Assembly (NCBI GenBank): GCA_934045905.1
Contig: OW203769.1
Coordinates: 17,639,705-17,703,704 of the forward strand
Source: Leuctra nigra
Taxonomy: Eukaryota > Arthropoda > Insecta > Plecoptera > Leuctridae
Direction: 5' to 3'
DNA: 64,000 bases
Shown: piece by piece, positions 53,693 to 64,000 of the stretch
How positions within the stretch are numbered: the stretch's first letter is position 1
Layout: every line of letters begins with the position of its first letter
The notes under the pieces: model-generated
What the model was told of the DNA's origin: nothing
The model's database searches: none
The model's input: the letters and a program-made list of their open reading frames with translations, nothing else
Position numbers and translations under genes: made by a program

Positions 53693-56372
53693 ATGAAATA
53701 TCTATTTCTACTAGGATTTATTGCATCTTTAAATAAAATTGAAGGTAAAATCGATTGCTTTATTCACAATACATAATTTAAAACAAAAAATTCCTGTAGG
53801 TATACTTCTTTGTCTGACGTGAAACTATTGACACTTTCAGGCCGGAATAACCAATTTGTCACTTGTGGCTCTGTGCTGAAGTTGATGAATGTTGGTTATA
53901 AAGTGCGTCTGCATTCACATGACGTGAAATACGGCACTGGGTCTGGACAACAAAGCGTCACAGGCACGGAAACACAAGAAGATGTCAACTCTCATTGGGT
54001 CGTGAAGGGGGAAACCAAGAATCACTGCACCCGGGGGTAAGTGTCAAGTTAGCTTGTTGACTGGTGTTCTTTAGGATCGACCTTAGTAGCTCATCTGTTC
54101 ATAAAACCTTATTATTAATCAGATGCATGCAGCGTACTAAGGAAATATACCTTGCCCTAGTTGCTGTCCTAAAAACCTATCTCACCTAACCTACAAAATG
54201 TGTGTGTGTCAGTTAACGGCACATTTTGATGAGAGTGAACAAACGCATGGGTGATATTCCAGTGATGCTGTGAAGTGCGGTGACGTGATCAGAATCCAGC
54301 ATCTCGCCACGACGAAGAATCTCCACTCCCATCACTTCTCGTCTCCGCTCTCCGGGAATCAGGAAGTGTCGGCGTACGGAGATGACACAGGTTCGTGCTG
54401 CTTATTCCTTGCTCTCGGTTTCACTTGTTGTTGTGGCTCATTATTTGATACATCTTCGTTGAAGGTTTGAGATGAATGTTGGTTCCGTTTAGCAAGCTAA
54501 CTTTAGACTAGGTACCTATGGTCGTGGAAATGAGTATCGATCACCCTCCTTCCCGTTCCAGGCATTTACGTTCTATTCTCCCCCCTCCGGCAACCGATAG
54601 CATGGTTCTCGTTTGAATGTGGTGGGGGGTGAATGGAGGGTGAGCGACACACAATTCCCAGACTGTACAGCCTTTTTATTTTTATTTTTTATCGTGTTTA
54701 CCATTGCGGAGTGGCTATTTTCACCGTGTGGTGAGAATAGCGTCAAGTGCTATTATCACCGTGTGGTGGAAATAGCGTCAGGTGCTATTATCACCGGGTG
54801 GTTAAATATCCAACTGCTATTTTCAAAGTATTTACCATCTAGAATCTTATGGCAGTATTATAATCAGATCAAATATTACACACGCAATAATTGTCAATAA
54901 TTGTCACATGTTTATTGAAGTAGATTTAAAGTCTTTAAAAAGGTTTTTCATCATTATCGAAAAATAAAGTCAAACTAAAAAACATATTAAAAAATGTTGA
55001 AAAGTGTGACAATAGCTATAAACAGCCCTTGAAGTCACAAATGCAAGGCAAACTAATAGATTGGGTAGATTGTGATGCCAATTGTGATCGATGGTTTCAC
55101 AGTGTTTGCTTAACTGGTGACTTGTCAAATTATGTGTGTACTTTTTGTCATTCAAATGCCTGAGATTCAAACAATCTGTGATTGATTTACATTTTATTAC
55201 AAAAATATTTAGGACAATCTATAAAATGAGATATAAGTCTGTGATTTAACTGATGTATTTGTATTGTATTTTGTATTTAGTGTGTTTATAACAATCTGTG
55301 ATACAGTGCTTACATTTTGCGTGTGTAATATTTGATCTGATTATAATAATGCCATAAGATTCTAGATGGTAAATACATTGAAAATAGCAGTTGGATATTT
55401 TAACCACACGGTGATAATAGCACCTGACGCTATTTCCACCACACGGTGATAATAGCACTTGACGCTATTCTTACCACACGGTGAAAATAGTCGCGTTCTT
55501 ACCATTGATACCCGAGTTCCAATGATGTTGGAAACTAGTAATTCTCTGGCCTTGCACTCTGAATGAAGGTATCAGGTTCGAATCCTGCACCCCTCCTTTC
55601 TGACAGAAATGTATTTATAGTTCCTCAATCAAGAGACAAATGATGGGAAGGTTCCCTACTACCTAATGGCAGCAACCGTTATCTTCTCGAATGGTCCATC
55701 ATTATCATTCATTCGTTGGGTTTTGCAGAACCTTGCACAGTTGCAGAACTGTGACGTTAAATAGCATCATTAAAAAAGAAACTAAAATAAGAGAGTGTTA
55801 GTGCTGTTAAGTGATATTCCAAGTTTCCAAGTTACAGCTTGACGATCGACGCTCGGCGCTAGCGTTGAAAGATGAACATGGTTTATCTTTTGACCTTGAA
55901 CGCCAGCGCTCTGCGTTGGTCAATCAGGAGTCTCAACGGCGAGCGCCGAACGTCGAACGAACGCCGAGCTGTAAATGTACCTTAATGCAAAACCTTACAG
56001 TAAATGCACAGTGCAATTGTGTTTGCCACTTACCCTGAAGGATGCCTCATTGTTTGCCGTGAAAGAGGCCTAACCCGATGCTTTCCTTCCGCAGGCGAAG
56101 GTGACAGCGGAGATCACTGGGGCGTGGTGTGCGACTCCACATACTGGATGCGCAACTACGAGGTGAGCTTCAAGCACGTGGACACGGGCGCCTTCCTGGC
56201 GGTCAGCGGCAAGACGTACGGCCGTCCGATCAACGGCCAGGCGGAGGTGGTCGCGGTCGCCAGTCCCGGGTCGCACTACGTCGCCTGGCAAGCCATGGAG
56301 GGTCTCTTCGTCCACCCCTCCGAGATGCAGCCGAAGATCTTGCACGACGAGATGCACCACACGGAACTCTAG
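53693..56372 (+). CDS. SDF2: SDF2-like ER protein with MIR domains, four exons
   Basis: SDF2/SDF2L1 is a small ER-lumen cofactor of the ERdj3/BiP chaperone system built of three MIR motifs, as in protein O-mannosyltransferases. Exons are 53693-53744 (or from an upstream in-frame ATG at 53657), 53841-54036, 54263-54390 and 56095-56372. Phases agree and give 217 codons from the second ATG (human 211). That ATG opens a typical signal peptide (MKYLFLLGFIASLNKIEG), so I prefer it. The mature protein has VTCGSVLKLMN, RLHSHDVKYGTGSGQQSVTG, NLHSHHFSSPLSGNQEVSA, DSTYWMRNYEVSFKHVDTG and YGRPINGQAEV. It ends HTEL, an HDEL-like retrieval signal. Intron 3 contains a large foldback element, a SINE and a MITE. 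Confidence 0.97.
54711..55493. mobile_element. Foldback element with iterated CACCGTGTGGTG palindromes in SDF2 intron 3
   Basis: The two arms of about 180 bp (54711-54890 and 55312-55493) are inverted copies. Each arm has three tandem units of about 32 bp built on CTATTTTCACCGTGTGGTGA, itself a palindrome. The interior is AT-rich and non-coding. Confidence 0.88.
55545..55760 (+). mobile_element. tRNA-derived SINE-like element, copy 2
   Basis: B box GGTATCAGGTTCGAATCC is followed by a body CAAGAGACAAATGATGGGAA and GGTTCCCTACTACC, shared with the copies at 16005 and 4880. Confidence 0.6.
55830..55984. mobile_element. MITE (AAGGTACNTTTACAGCTCG family), copy 2
   Basis: A shorter, diverged relative of 31154-31346. 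It contains GTTGAAAGATGAACATGG and ends CCGAGCTGTAAATGTACCTT. The left terminal segment is partly lost. It ends 110 bp before the last SDF2 exon. Confidence 0.8.
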
Positions 56373-58539
56373 GCGCTCGAACGCGACGCAGGTATCAACT
56401 TCAGTCGGACAGAGTAGGGACGTTGCTCTATTGATCTTATCGGCACTGTTACAAGGTTTCATCGTTCATGCTGTCAAAACCTTCCACAAACCGCTACATT
56501 CTTCATATCATCTTGATTAGGTTGTGGCAGTATGAACGATTCGAACGAACTAACTAATAGATCCGATCTTTACACTCGCGATTTATGACATTCCTTTGCA
56601 CAGAATTCTGACCTCTGTACAAAACTTCAAGTTTCGTTTCTTTTACATCCAACTCTTGGCCGGATCTCCGAGTACCTAGCTGAAAATATTTTTACTACCT
56701 GCACTGATTTTAAATAATAATTCTAAGGACCAGTTTTTCAATGATTTGTTATTGCAGTTGAAAGATGCGTCCACATAGACCGGTTTTTAGTTTTACTTTT
56801 TTTTCTATGGACCAATCATCAGTCTGCCATGCGCTGATACTGGCCTTATGATTGGCTATATGTGGTAATATAGCACATAGGTATATTATAGGTTATAGGG
56901 CATTATAGGGCACATATTATAGGTAATATGTGGTACTTAGTGGTAATTCCATGAATATTGTCATTGGTTGGTGCCACAATATAGTCATCTCAGCTGTTCT
57001 CGTTCAACAGAGTGAAAAGTTTTAGTTCAAACTGGCCCTAAGATATTTTATTTTTAATCAATGATAAACTGTATGCATTTAGTTCCCAACGTTCCATTTG
57101 TCTGTCTGATGTTGATTCGAAGAGTTTAATACGCATTTCGTGATAAGGCTATGATCTTTGCTCATGTTCTGTAGCGTCTGGCGGAGATTCCTGGCGGATT
57201 TTGAAATGTTGCAAACAAGACTTTTCAAGACATGAAGTGAACTTGACAAATAAGCCCCCTTACCTACAAGACCTGTAGGTAATTTGAAGGGTCATTGAAT
57301 TATAATATACCAACCTAACTTGATATGTACCACTTAGCTTCCTACATAAAGAAAAATATGACGTAAATTGAATACATGCTGAATTCAGTTTATTTTGAAC
57401 TTGTACCGATGTAACTGAATACTGGAGATAGAAATCCCCAGATTAGATTTTGATTGTTTCTTGTGTCATTTGTTGGATTTGGGACAAACTAGCCTTGCAA
57501 TACGTTTTTGGTGCAATGTTTAGTAGTTGGTAGGTATGAGTCAATTTCAGCATTTTTAATCATAACGAGTAGATGAGAAAATATTCACGTGAAATTAGCC
57601 TCGGGATTTTGGACGATTTTGTTCAGCCGTAATAATTGGACAGAATAAATTTGAAACTTCGACAGTATCCGTTTGATGATGTGTCAAGCATTCAGTTGAT
57701 TTTATTTACCTGTCTCATGGTCGAGTAGCTTATTGCCAATTATTTCTTGCGCACAAAATCATCCAATGTCGAGCTATAGAGCAAATGATGAATTGTATGA
57801 GGGCAGATGCTTGACACCGTTTGATGTCATTATGTTACTGTTTTTATGATGTCACTGGTGTTCTACTTCTGTCGTTAAGTAGCGCAACTATTTATTTAAT
57901 GCAAGATATGAAACCTCCCAATATAAATGACTGTCCAATGCACTGCTTGCTGTTGCAACTTATTGGCGCAACTTTGTTGCCGATAGGCAGATACAAGAAG
58001 TTGCATTCTACACTCACTTGCCGGCAATTGTGTTCCCTAGTAGATACTGCTTCACCGAAAGTTAATTTAAATCGCTATTCACCTAGAATAATGAATAATC
58101 AATAATTCTCTAGAGGAATAATAATAAAAATATGCTTAACTGATGGTCAAACATTCGTGACTGCTAGTCAGATATTTATAAACTAACAATAGAAAAACAA
58201 TTCAAGAACAAAACTACTTGTTCAGGGATAATGGTGCAGATGGATTTCTTGAACAAAATATCTGTCTGTGATCTTTTTATGGTTTTAGAATTGTTTTGTG
58301 ATGGTTTCAAAGACATTTTGTTTGATGTGAATTAAGAGTTAATTATTTTTCCAGAGTATTATTACACAGCAACAGCACCATGTGCTCCGACAATGTGTAT
58401 GCAATGTTGTTGCCAAGCAACCTCTTAATGTTCGTTATTGCACAAGAAGCTTCTGCTTCTTCCAAGCTAAATTATCAATGTAGAATAAACAAAATTTGAC
58501 TGTGAATAAGTTTCTAAATTTATTGAGTAATCCTTGACA
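56373..58539. other. Spacer, no recognisable gene
   Basis: SDF2 3' UTR followed by AT-rich spacer. A short stretch around 56875-56950 repeats TATTATAGG/TATAGGGCA words. No convincing exon, RNA gene or transposon end was found on either strand. Confidence 0.5.
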
Positions 58540-61500
58540 ATGCTTCCTCAGCGCCCCATAGCGGTGACTATATTTGTGTTTGTGAACGGCTTTGAGAGGC
58601 CGGCGAGGAGGTTTCAGCTGACCGACTTCGACTTGCGGGCGTATTATCCCACGCTGGATGTGATCGCAAGAAGATCCGGGCTGCGGCAGACGGGAGTGAA
58701 GTCGTACGTACAGGGAGTTTTGTAGACATTGCCGTGTCGGAAGCTAAATGAATGCAAGACATAGAAATTGAATTGTGTGGTAGAGAAAGGCATTAATACA
58801 TTGCTAGGAGTTTTGACATCATTAGAGAAAAGTAAAACTAAATAAGAATCCATGATGCTTATTTTATTCTCAAGTTTGTTGAAAATGTTAGCCATGCGGA
58901 AATGAGCCACTGCACAATAGATTCAGCTACGCTACTTTATCATTGAAAAAATAAAAGATTTCGCATAGTCGCATAGTTGACCCAACAAATAATAAAACGG
59001 TATTTGAACGAAACGGATTGGGTGCTGGTCAGGCTCCTTGACAATCAAACCTTGTTATTTATTATCAATGAAATCGGAGCTTGCCTACGAGAGTTAGATG
59101 ACGAGTTAGCACAGACTTCAAAGGATGATGCTGTCACATGGTTTTCAGCCATTACCTACATTTCTTTCAAATTCCGTTTTATAATATGTTGACAGCCTCA
59201 AGCTCGAAAGATTTTCCAGATTTATCGACGCAAGTGTCCAGAGTCTACTGGATTTCGTCCATAAGATTATTAGCTCACGGTCTTGTGGTGTTGAGGACTG
59301 ACACCCTCAAATATCTACTTGCGGACGCAACTTCTGTAGAGCATGAGGCTGTGATGAGTGTAATACAAAACATAATTTTGAAGTCTAACACTCGATTTTG
59401 CAAGCAATTGAATGGTGCCCTTTCTCTAATTTGCAGGATTACATTTTTATAGGGATTTTTATCAGTGGGCAGATTTAGAATGACAAAATAATTCATAATG
59501 ACACCTCAACATTGGGCTTCTCGTGAAGTCTACTAATCGGCCAAAGGAAAAATTATCAGAAAATAAATTGGAATTAGAAATTCTTCCTTGACCAATCATT
59601 GGATCATTGTGGAATGAGAGATTTCCCACTTGTGGAGCTACAGAGTTTACAGACAGACATCTTATAATGTGATCAATTTTCAGTAAATTGGATTTATTCA
59701 TCGATAGGTTTTATTTTGGCTGAGTGTCTTCGCTAGTTAATAAGAGAGACAAAACACGTGCAATGTTCCGTGTTCAGATTGTCAGGGTTCCCAGCCAGGT
59801 CTCAAAAATTTATGGGCAATTTTGCTTAAAAATATGGGTCCTTCAATGGGATTTTATGGGTTTTAAAGGGTACATTTCTGATAAAATGCATTACCTAGAT
59901 GCATTATATCGCATTTATTGAATACACATTTTGATCAGCTGAAAGCTATATAATGCACTGCACTAAAAAAATCTTGAAATATGCATAATATTGTGACAGG
60001 GACAGCAAAGGTATGAAATGTTAAAAATCATTACTAGTCATTTAGTACAATAGCTTAAATTTCATAAAAATGGCTTTAATTCATTCTTGAAATTCAAAAT
60101 TTTCCGAGGCCTGCCCGGCCCGGACCCGCGTGTTGTTGGGAGACTCTCCCTCAGGACCCAATTGATGCCATAAGCAGGCGATCCCCCCCCCCCCCCCCCC
60201 CCAACCACCATAACTGCATCACGAAAAGTATTAACTAGTCCTCTGTCCCGGATTGCATGCATTGAAAGGTGGCAACCCTAGTTTTATTATAAATTATAAT
60301 AATTATTATGCATATTATTGAAATCCACTTTTTGAGCTCGACAATGCTAGGAAGGGGGAAGTGTAGTTTGAAGAATAGCGAAAGTGGGAATGGGCAAAAT
60401 AGGTTTAAAGAACTGAATAATCTGCAATTTTAAGATAAGGAAGAATTGGTTTCAGTTAGTAATGAGTCACCAAAAACTACCAAGTTATTGCGAAAATTAA
60501 GTTTAAATGTATTAGTTTCCATATTTCTTCTCAAATATTTAAATATCTTAAATTAATCATCTGGCAACCCTGTGCAAGCGATATGACACAGAAGATTTAA
60601 AATAATAGACAATAAATATTGCGTTTTGAAATTCAAAATTCAGAATTCCGACTATTGCTGTCCCGAAATGATTATTCTAATTCTGGGAAAAGGACAACAA
60701 TCGCGAAATATCTGGAATGGGCGGCAACCCTATAGTTTATACGGGGCAATACTTTGGGAAAACTTGCTAAATTGCATTTGAAACATTTTACATGAAGCCC
60801 CAAATGTCATGCGGGTCCGGGCCGCACAGGCCCGGAATTTTTGTTGAAATTTAGAAGTATTTTTTGATCATTTTTATGCGTTTTGGACAGTTTTCGGCGA
60901 TTTATTTGGTAATTAATTGAAAAATATAATATGTGGAATAGATTCCTCTTCATTTTATGGGTCAGACCTAGAAAAGTGGGAATTATAGTGCCTATAAATT
61001 GAAATGCTGAAAAAATGGGTTTTAGGGGTTTTATCGGCCGCCTGGGAACCCTGAATTGTACACCCTCTGCGGTCGACAGTTAATAAGAGAGACAAAACAC
61101 ATGCGATGTTCCGTGCTCAGATTGTACACACTCTGTGATCGACAGTTAATAAGAGAGACAAAACACGTGCGATGTTCCGTGTTCAGATTGTACACACTCT
61201 GCGGTCGACAAATAAAACATCATCTCGACCTGCAAGATGGCGGAGCGTACGTCGCAGTGAGCGGGAACGACAGGTTCCGCATGCGTCGTTACTCGGACTC
61301 AGCTTGCAGCCAGTTTAAAAAGCAAGTACCATTTTAAATGTCTCGTCAGGTGGAAAATGCCAAGATGATTTCTCGGGATCATTGATACAAACTGAATAAT
61401 TTTGTGAGACATTAACATAAAAACAAACAATCTTTGCAATTCTGATAAAATCCAAATTATCCCAAAAAACAGAGCTGGGTAGTAACTTAACGAAAGTAAC

Positions 61501-63029
61501 GCGTTACCGGTAACGCATTACTTTTTTGTAACTTTTACAGTAACGCGTTCCTGCTATGATAGAAGTAACTTAGTAACGTGGAAAGTTCCTTTTTGTTGTG
61601 GAACTTTCACATTTATAAAAGTTCCTTTTGCAGTTACTTTTAAAGCAGAATGTACCTTCCCTCAACATTCAAAACTACACCATATCTGCCCTCAAATATG
61701 TACCTGATTTTCTCTGATAATTGGAATTTTAGGCCACCTGCACAAAACCGCATTCCAATCACGCCGTTCATGCTTAGTGCGTCACCAGTTCGTCCTCTCA
61801 CTTGCACTTGACCAACCCTGCCGTGGCATGGGGAAAGGGGGTAGAATTAGATGCAAGCCTTCTTACTTGGAGGAATTTCGTTGAAAATTTTGTTTTCCAC
61901 AGAGAAAAAATTACAGCCTGAATTTGTGTTTTAGCAAATTGGCTGCATTCCGGAAATAAAATGGTCAAGTAACTTTCAAAGTAACTTTTCATTGAAAAGG
62001 AACTTCCAGTTCCTCTGATTAGTTGAGGAACTTTAACTTTAACTAGTTCCTTTTTTTCGGAAAGTAACGTAACTTTAACGCGTTCCTATTTTTTTGGTAA
62101 CTTACCCAGCTCTGCCAAAAAATGCCTAGAACTACAATAACACTTTGACAATCTAAAATCGTTTCAATGATACTGCAAAAGATTTTAGCCCAATGCAGCA
62201 ACTTTCTAAGTGCCGTGAGGAGAGAATCTGACAGCTGAAATGTTTCAGGGGGCTGTTTTTGAACCGAGGGACAGTCAGTTTAAACACTTTCGCTGCTGCG
62301 GACGAACCAGGTAGATTTCTGATACAGATTGGATTCAATGTTTTACGTGTGCAAAATGAAGCAACTGTTGTCACTAGCTGAAATTTTTGGATCCAAGCAG
62401 TGGCAGTCTGGCAAGGCATTCCCTGTCGTTTGCAGGCCCTTTTTAGTTTTCACATATTAACGGCCTTTTTCATATTTTACGAGCGTTTTTCGTTTTCTAC
62501 TATGTTTTATGGGCCCTTTTGCCTTGTCGCATACCAGTCTGCCTCTGGAGCCTAGTTTATACAGACATTTCAGAATAACCTTCCTGAAAATGTAGAGGGA
62601 AATGTATCAGAATGAGTTTTGCTATTACTTATAGAATAGATTATAAATTCTTTCAACCAGAAGGACTGAGTTGTGAATGGGATATGGAAAGCTGCATTCC
62701 TCTCTACAGATATAAAGCACTTCGTCCCCAAGCGTCGTTCTCCGTCGCCTGCTCCGCTCCCCGCTCCTAGCCGCTTCGCAATCCCATATTACCAAGAGAA
62801 GCATCGTCCTCGCTCGACCAAGCCGCTTCCTCGGCCTTCCAAGTCGGTGCACCGTGTCAGCCGCCCGACAGAACCGATTATTCTGCCGCAAGTTCCGTTC
62901 TACTCCGCGATACACTCTCATCCGCACGGACGGAAGCACAGGGCCCACGCATGGAACCAACATGATATTTCCAGTTATCTGCAGGACGGTTGGATTATTA
63001 AATGTTCCAAGAGAAAGGCCACCAATTAG
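58540..63029 (+). CDS. Doublecortin (DCX)-domain protein, partly resolved
   Basis: DCX domains are ubiquitin-like folds that bind microtubules or act in ciliary proteins. Exon a (58540-58703) encodes MLPQRPIAVTIFVFVNGFE, PARRFQLTDFDLRAYYP and IARRSGLRQTGVKS. Exon b (61187-61325, phase-compatible) continues LYTLCGRQIKHHLDLQDGG, AYVAVSGNDRFRMRRY. Joined, they read as one DCX domain: an FVNG strand, a hinge, LYTLxG, then DLQDGGAYVAV as in DCDC2-like proteins. A probable terminal exon (62710-63029) encodes a Pro/Arg/Ser-rich tail ending KCSKRKATN. Its phase does not fit exon b directly, so a small exon is missing or the donor differs. A 66-bp in-frame repeat precedes exon b and a hAT element splits the intron. 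Upstream exons cannot be excluded. I cannot choose among DCDC paralogues. Confidence 0.7.
59783..61053. mobile_element. hAT-like element (CAGGGTTCCCAG ends) in the DCX gene
   Basis: The 1271-bp element is bounded by CAGGGTTCCCAG and CTGGGAACCCTG. The flanking 8-mers (CAGATTGT left; right side reads through GAATTGT) match only imperfectly. ATGGG words recur near both ends. The interior includes fragments related to the TAGGGTTGCC family (GGCAACCCTA at about 60281 and 60725) and a run of about 20 C. It separates one copy of the 66-bp repeat (59737-59782) from the rest of the array. Confidence 0.75.
61057..61210 (+). repeat. 66-bp in-frame tandem repeat ahead of DCX exon b
   Basis: Units start TTGTACACMCTCTGYGGTCG at about 61055, 61122 and 61188. 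Each contains GTTAATAAGAGAGACAAAAC and ends in a CGTGTTCAG acceptor-like site. A further partial unit is at 59737-59782, left of the hAT insertion. The whole array is open in the DCX frame, encoding LYTLCGRQLIRETKH-type 22-residue units. Confidence 0.88.
61470..62114. mobile_element. hAT-type MITE with GTAACGCGTTAC words
   Basis: The 645-bp element has ends CAGAGCTGGGTAGTAACTT and AACTTACCCAGCTCTG, in a perfect 8-bp duplication CCAAAAAA (61462-61469 and 62115-62122). GTAACGCGTTACCGGTAAC-type words and GGAACTTT/AAAGTTCC words recur at both ends. Confidence 0.92.
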
Positions 63030-64000
63030 ACGGAAAAATTGTATGTAGACATTTTGAGATAAAAATAAAAAAAAACTATTGATGACATCACTCATATCTG
63101 ATGGAGTGTTATCTCCATTCATAATTCTTCTGGAACCTTCCTTATTTTTTTAAACTTAATTTCTGTAGTAATTATGAATAGGAAGTGTTATGCACAGTAA
63201 GTAATAAGAGACAAATTAATGATGTTACCAATTCCACTGAATGGCTCATTCCCAGAAATAATTGTGATTACTAATGAGGAAGTTACTCCCAATTAAGTGA
63301 TGCTTTTGCATTGGTGGCTGCATGCCTTCTTAATTAATTTCAAGATTAGATAATATTTGGTACCTATGCCAACTATGAACCATATGACAAAACAAACAAC
63401 AATTTTGATAGGAAGGGATGTGCATTGACAGTTTTGACAACTAAAGAAATATATAGTTTATTAATACGTATTGGAATAAACATTAAAAATTAAAATATGT
63501 ACAAACAATTTGACTGAAATGTTTGGTACAAGTACATTTCCATGGAGGAACCAAACCGCTGCAGTCAAAATTCTCATTCAGATTCGTAGCTGAAATCTTT
63601 GGATAAAAGAGCTCGTTAAACACATTGAACACTTATTAAAATACAGAAAGATGGGCATCACAAATAAGCCCAAAACATTTATACTTGCAGGCAAAAAAAT
63701 TTACCCTCAGCATACGGACGTATGTGGAAGGTAGGTAGGTAGCGATATATTTTATACTAAAATAATTGAATGTCATACGTATGTAAATATCATTTAATTA
63801 TGATTCAAATTAATTAGTCAGATTGTCATAACCCAAAAGGGTGAATCCACTAAGGTTCCGTTAAGTTTAATTGTTCTACAGTAGGATCACTCGCATAAGA
63901 CAAAGAGGTCTAATTTTACAACCTTCAAATACCAAACTCTATTCTAGCACTGTAGTATATTTCAATGTCTGTGAGAGCAATGTTTCCAGACATAAACATA
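63030..64000. other. Right-edge sequence, no recognisable gene
   Basis: Contains a possible polyadenylation signal AATAAA at about 63065 for the DCX gene. Beyond it is AT-rich sequence with a GGTAGGTAGGTAG patch near 63730. No exon or transposon end was recognised. Confidence 0.4.

Noticed and set aside
60183..60203. Long C run (also G runs near 13096 and 28659) as functional G-quadruplex sites
   Set aside because: Homopolymers inside transposons of uncertain assembled length. There is no positional link to promoters or exons.
62625..63122. 165-codon minus-strand ORF opposite the DCX terminal exon
   Set aside because: It is antisense to the Pro/Arg-rich plus-strand exon, which has an acceptor and follows a recognised DCX domain. 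The minus reading resembles nothing I know.

Overview
Organism and general character. This is nuclear DNA of an animal, most likely an arthropod and plausibly an insect. Host genes are split into short GC-rich exons with consistent GT-AG junctions, set in AT-rich introns and spacers that are crowded with small transposons. The frequent TACCTA/TAGGTA words and the dense MITE/hAT load suit several insect groups, but I cannot name the species. There are no operons, ribosome binding sites or CRISPR arrays.

Layout. (1) 2229-12707, minus strand: a PELP1/Rix1-type gene that I could assemble from 11 phase-compatible exons (699 codons). One of its introns holds a 2.5-kb palindromic array of eight tRNA-like 308-bp units. 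(2) 14415-39317, plus strand: a complete HELLS/LSH chromatin remodeller in 14 coding exons (843 codons). Its introns hold most of the window's transposons, including an RTE-like LINE nested in a hAT element. (3) 39.7-45.3 kb: spacer with a tRNA-like inverted-repeat element and a tandem array that abuts the next stop codon. (4) 45272-51892, minus strand: CABIN1 in one uninterrupted 2206-codon ORF with a 4 x 52-residue repeat. (5) 52456-53432, plus strand: a mitochondrial NAD carrier (SLC25A51/52 type), head to head with CABIN1 across about 560 bp. (6) 53693-56372, plus strand: SDF2, an ER MIR-domain protein ending in HTEL. (7) 58540-63029, plus strand: a partly resolved doublecortin-domain gene whose middle exon carries an in-frame 66-bp repeat array split by a hAT element. 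The rest of the right end shows nothing I recognise.

How it fits together. PELP1 and HELLS are divergent, HELLS and CABIN1 converge, and CABIN1 and the carrier are divergent. HELLS (heterochromatin and DNA-methylation remodelling), CABIN1 (HIRA/H3.3 chaperone complex) and PELP1 (nucleolar Rix1 scaffold) all act in chromatin or ribosome biogenesis. I treat their adjacency as chance. The most unusual content is repetitive: at least nine elements with hAT hallmarks, eight of them with 8-bp target duplications, several with a private short word or palindrome iterated near both ends; and the tRNA-like mega-palindrome, whose two arms share the same internal variant in mirror order.
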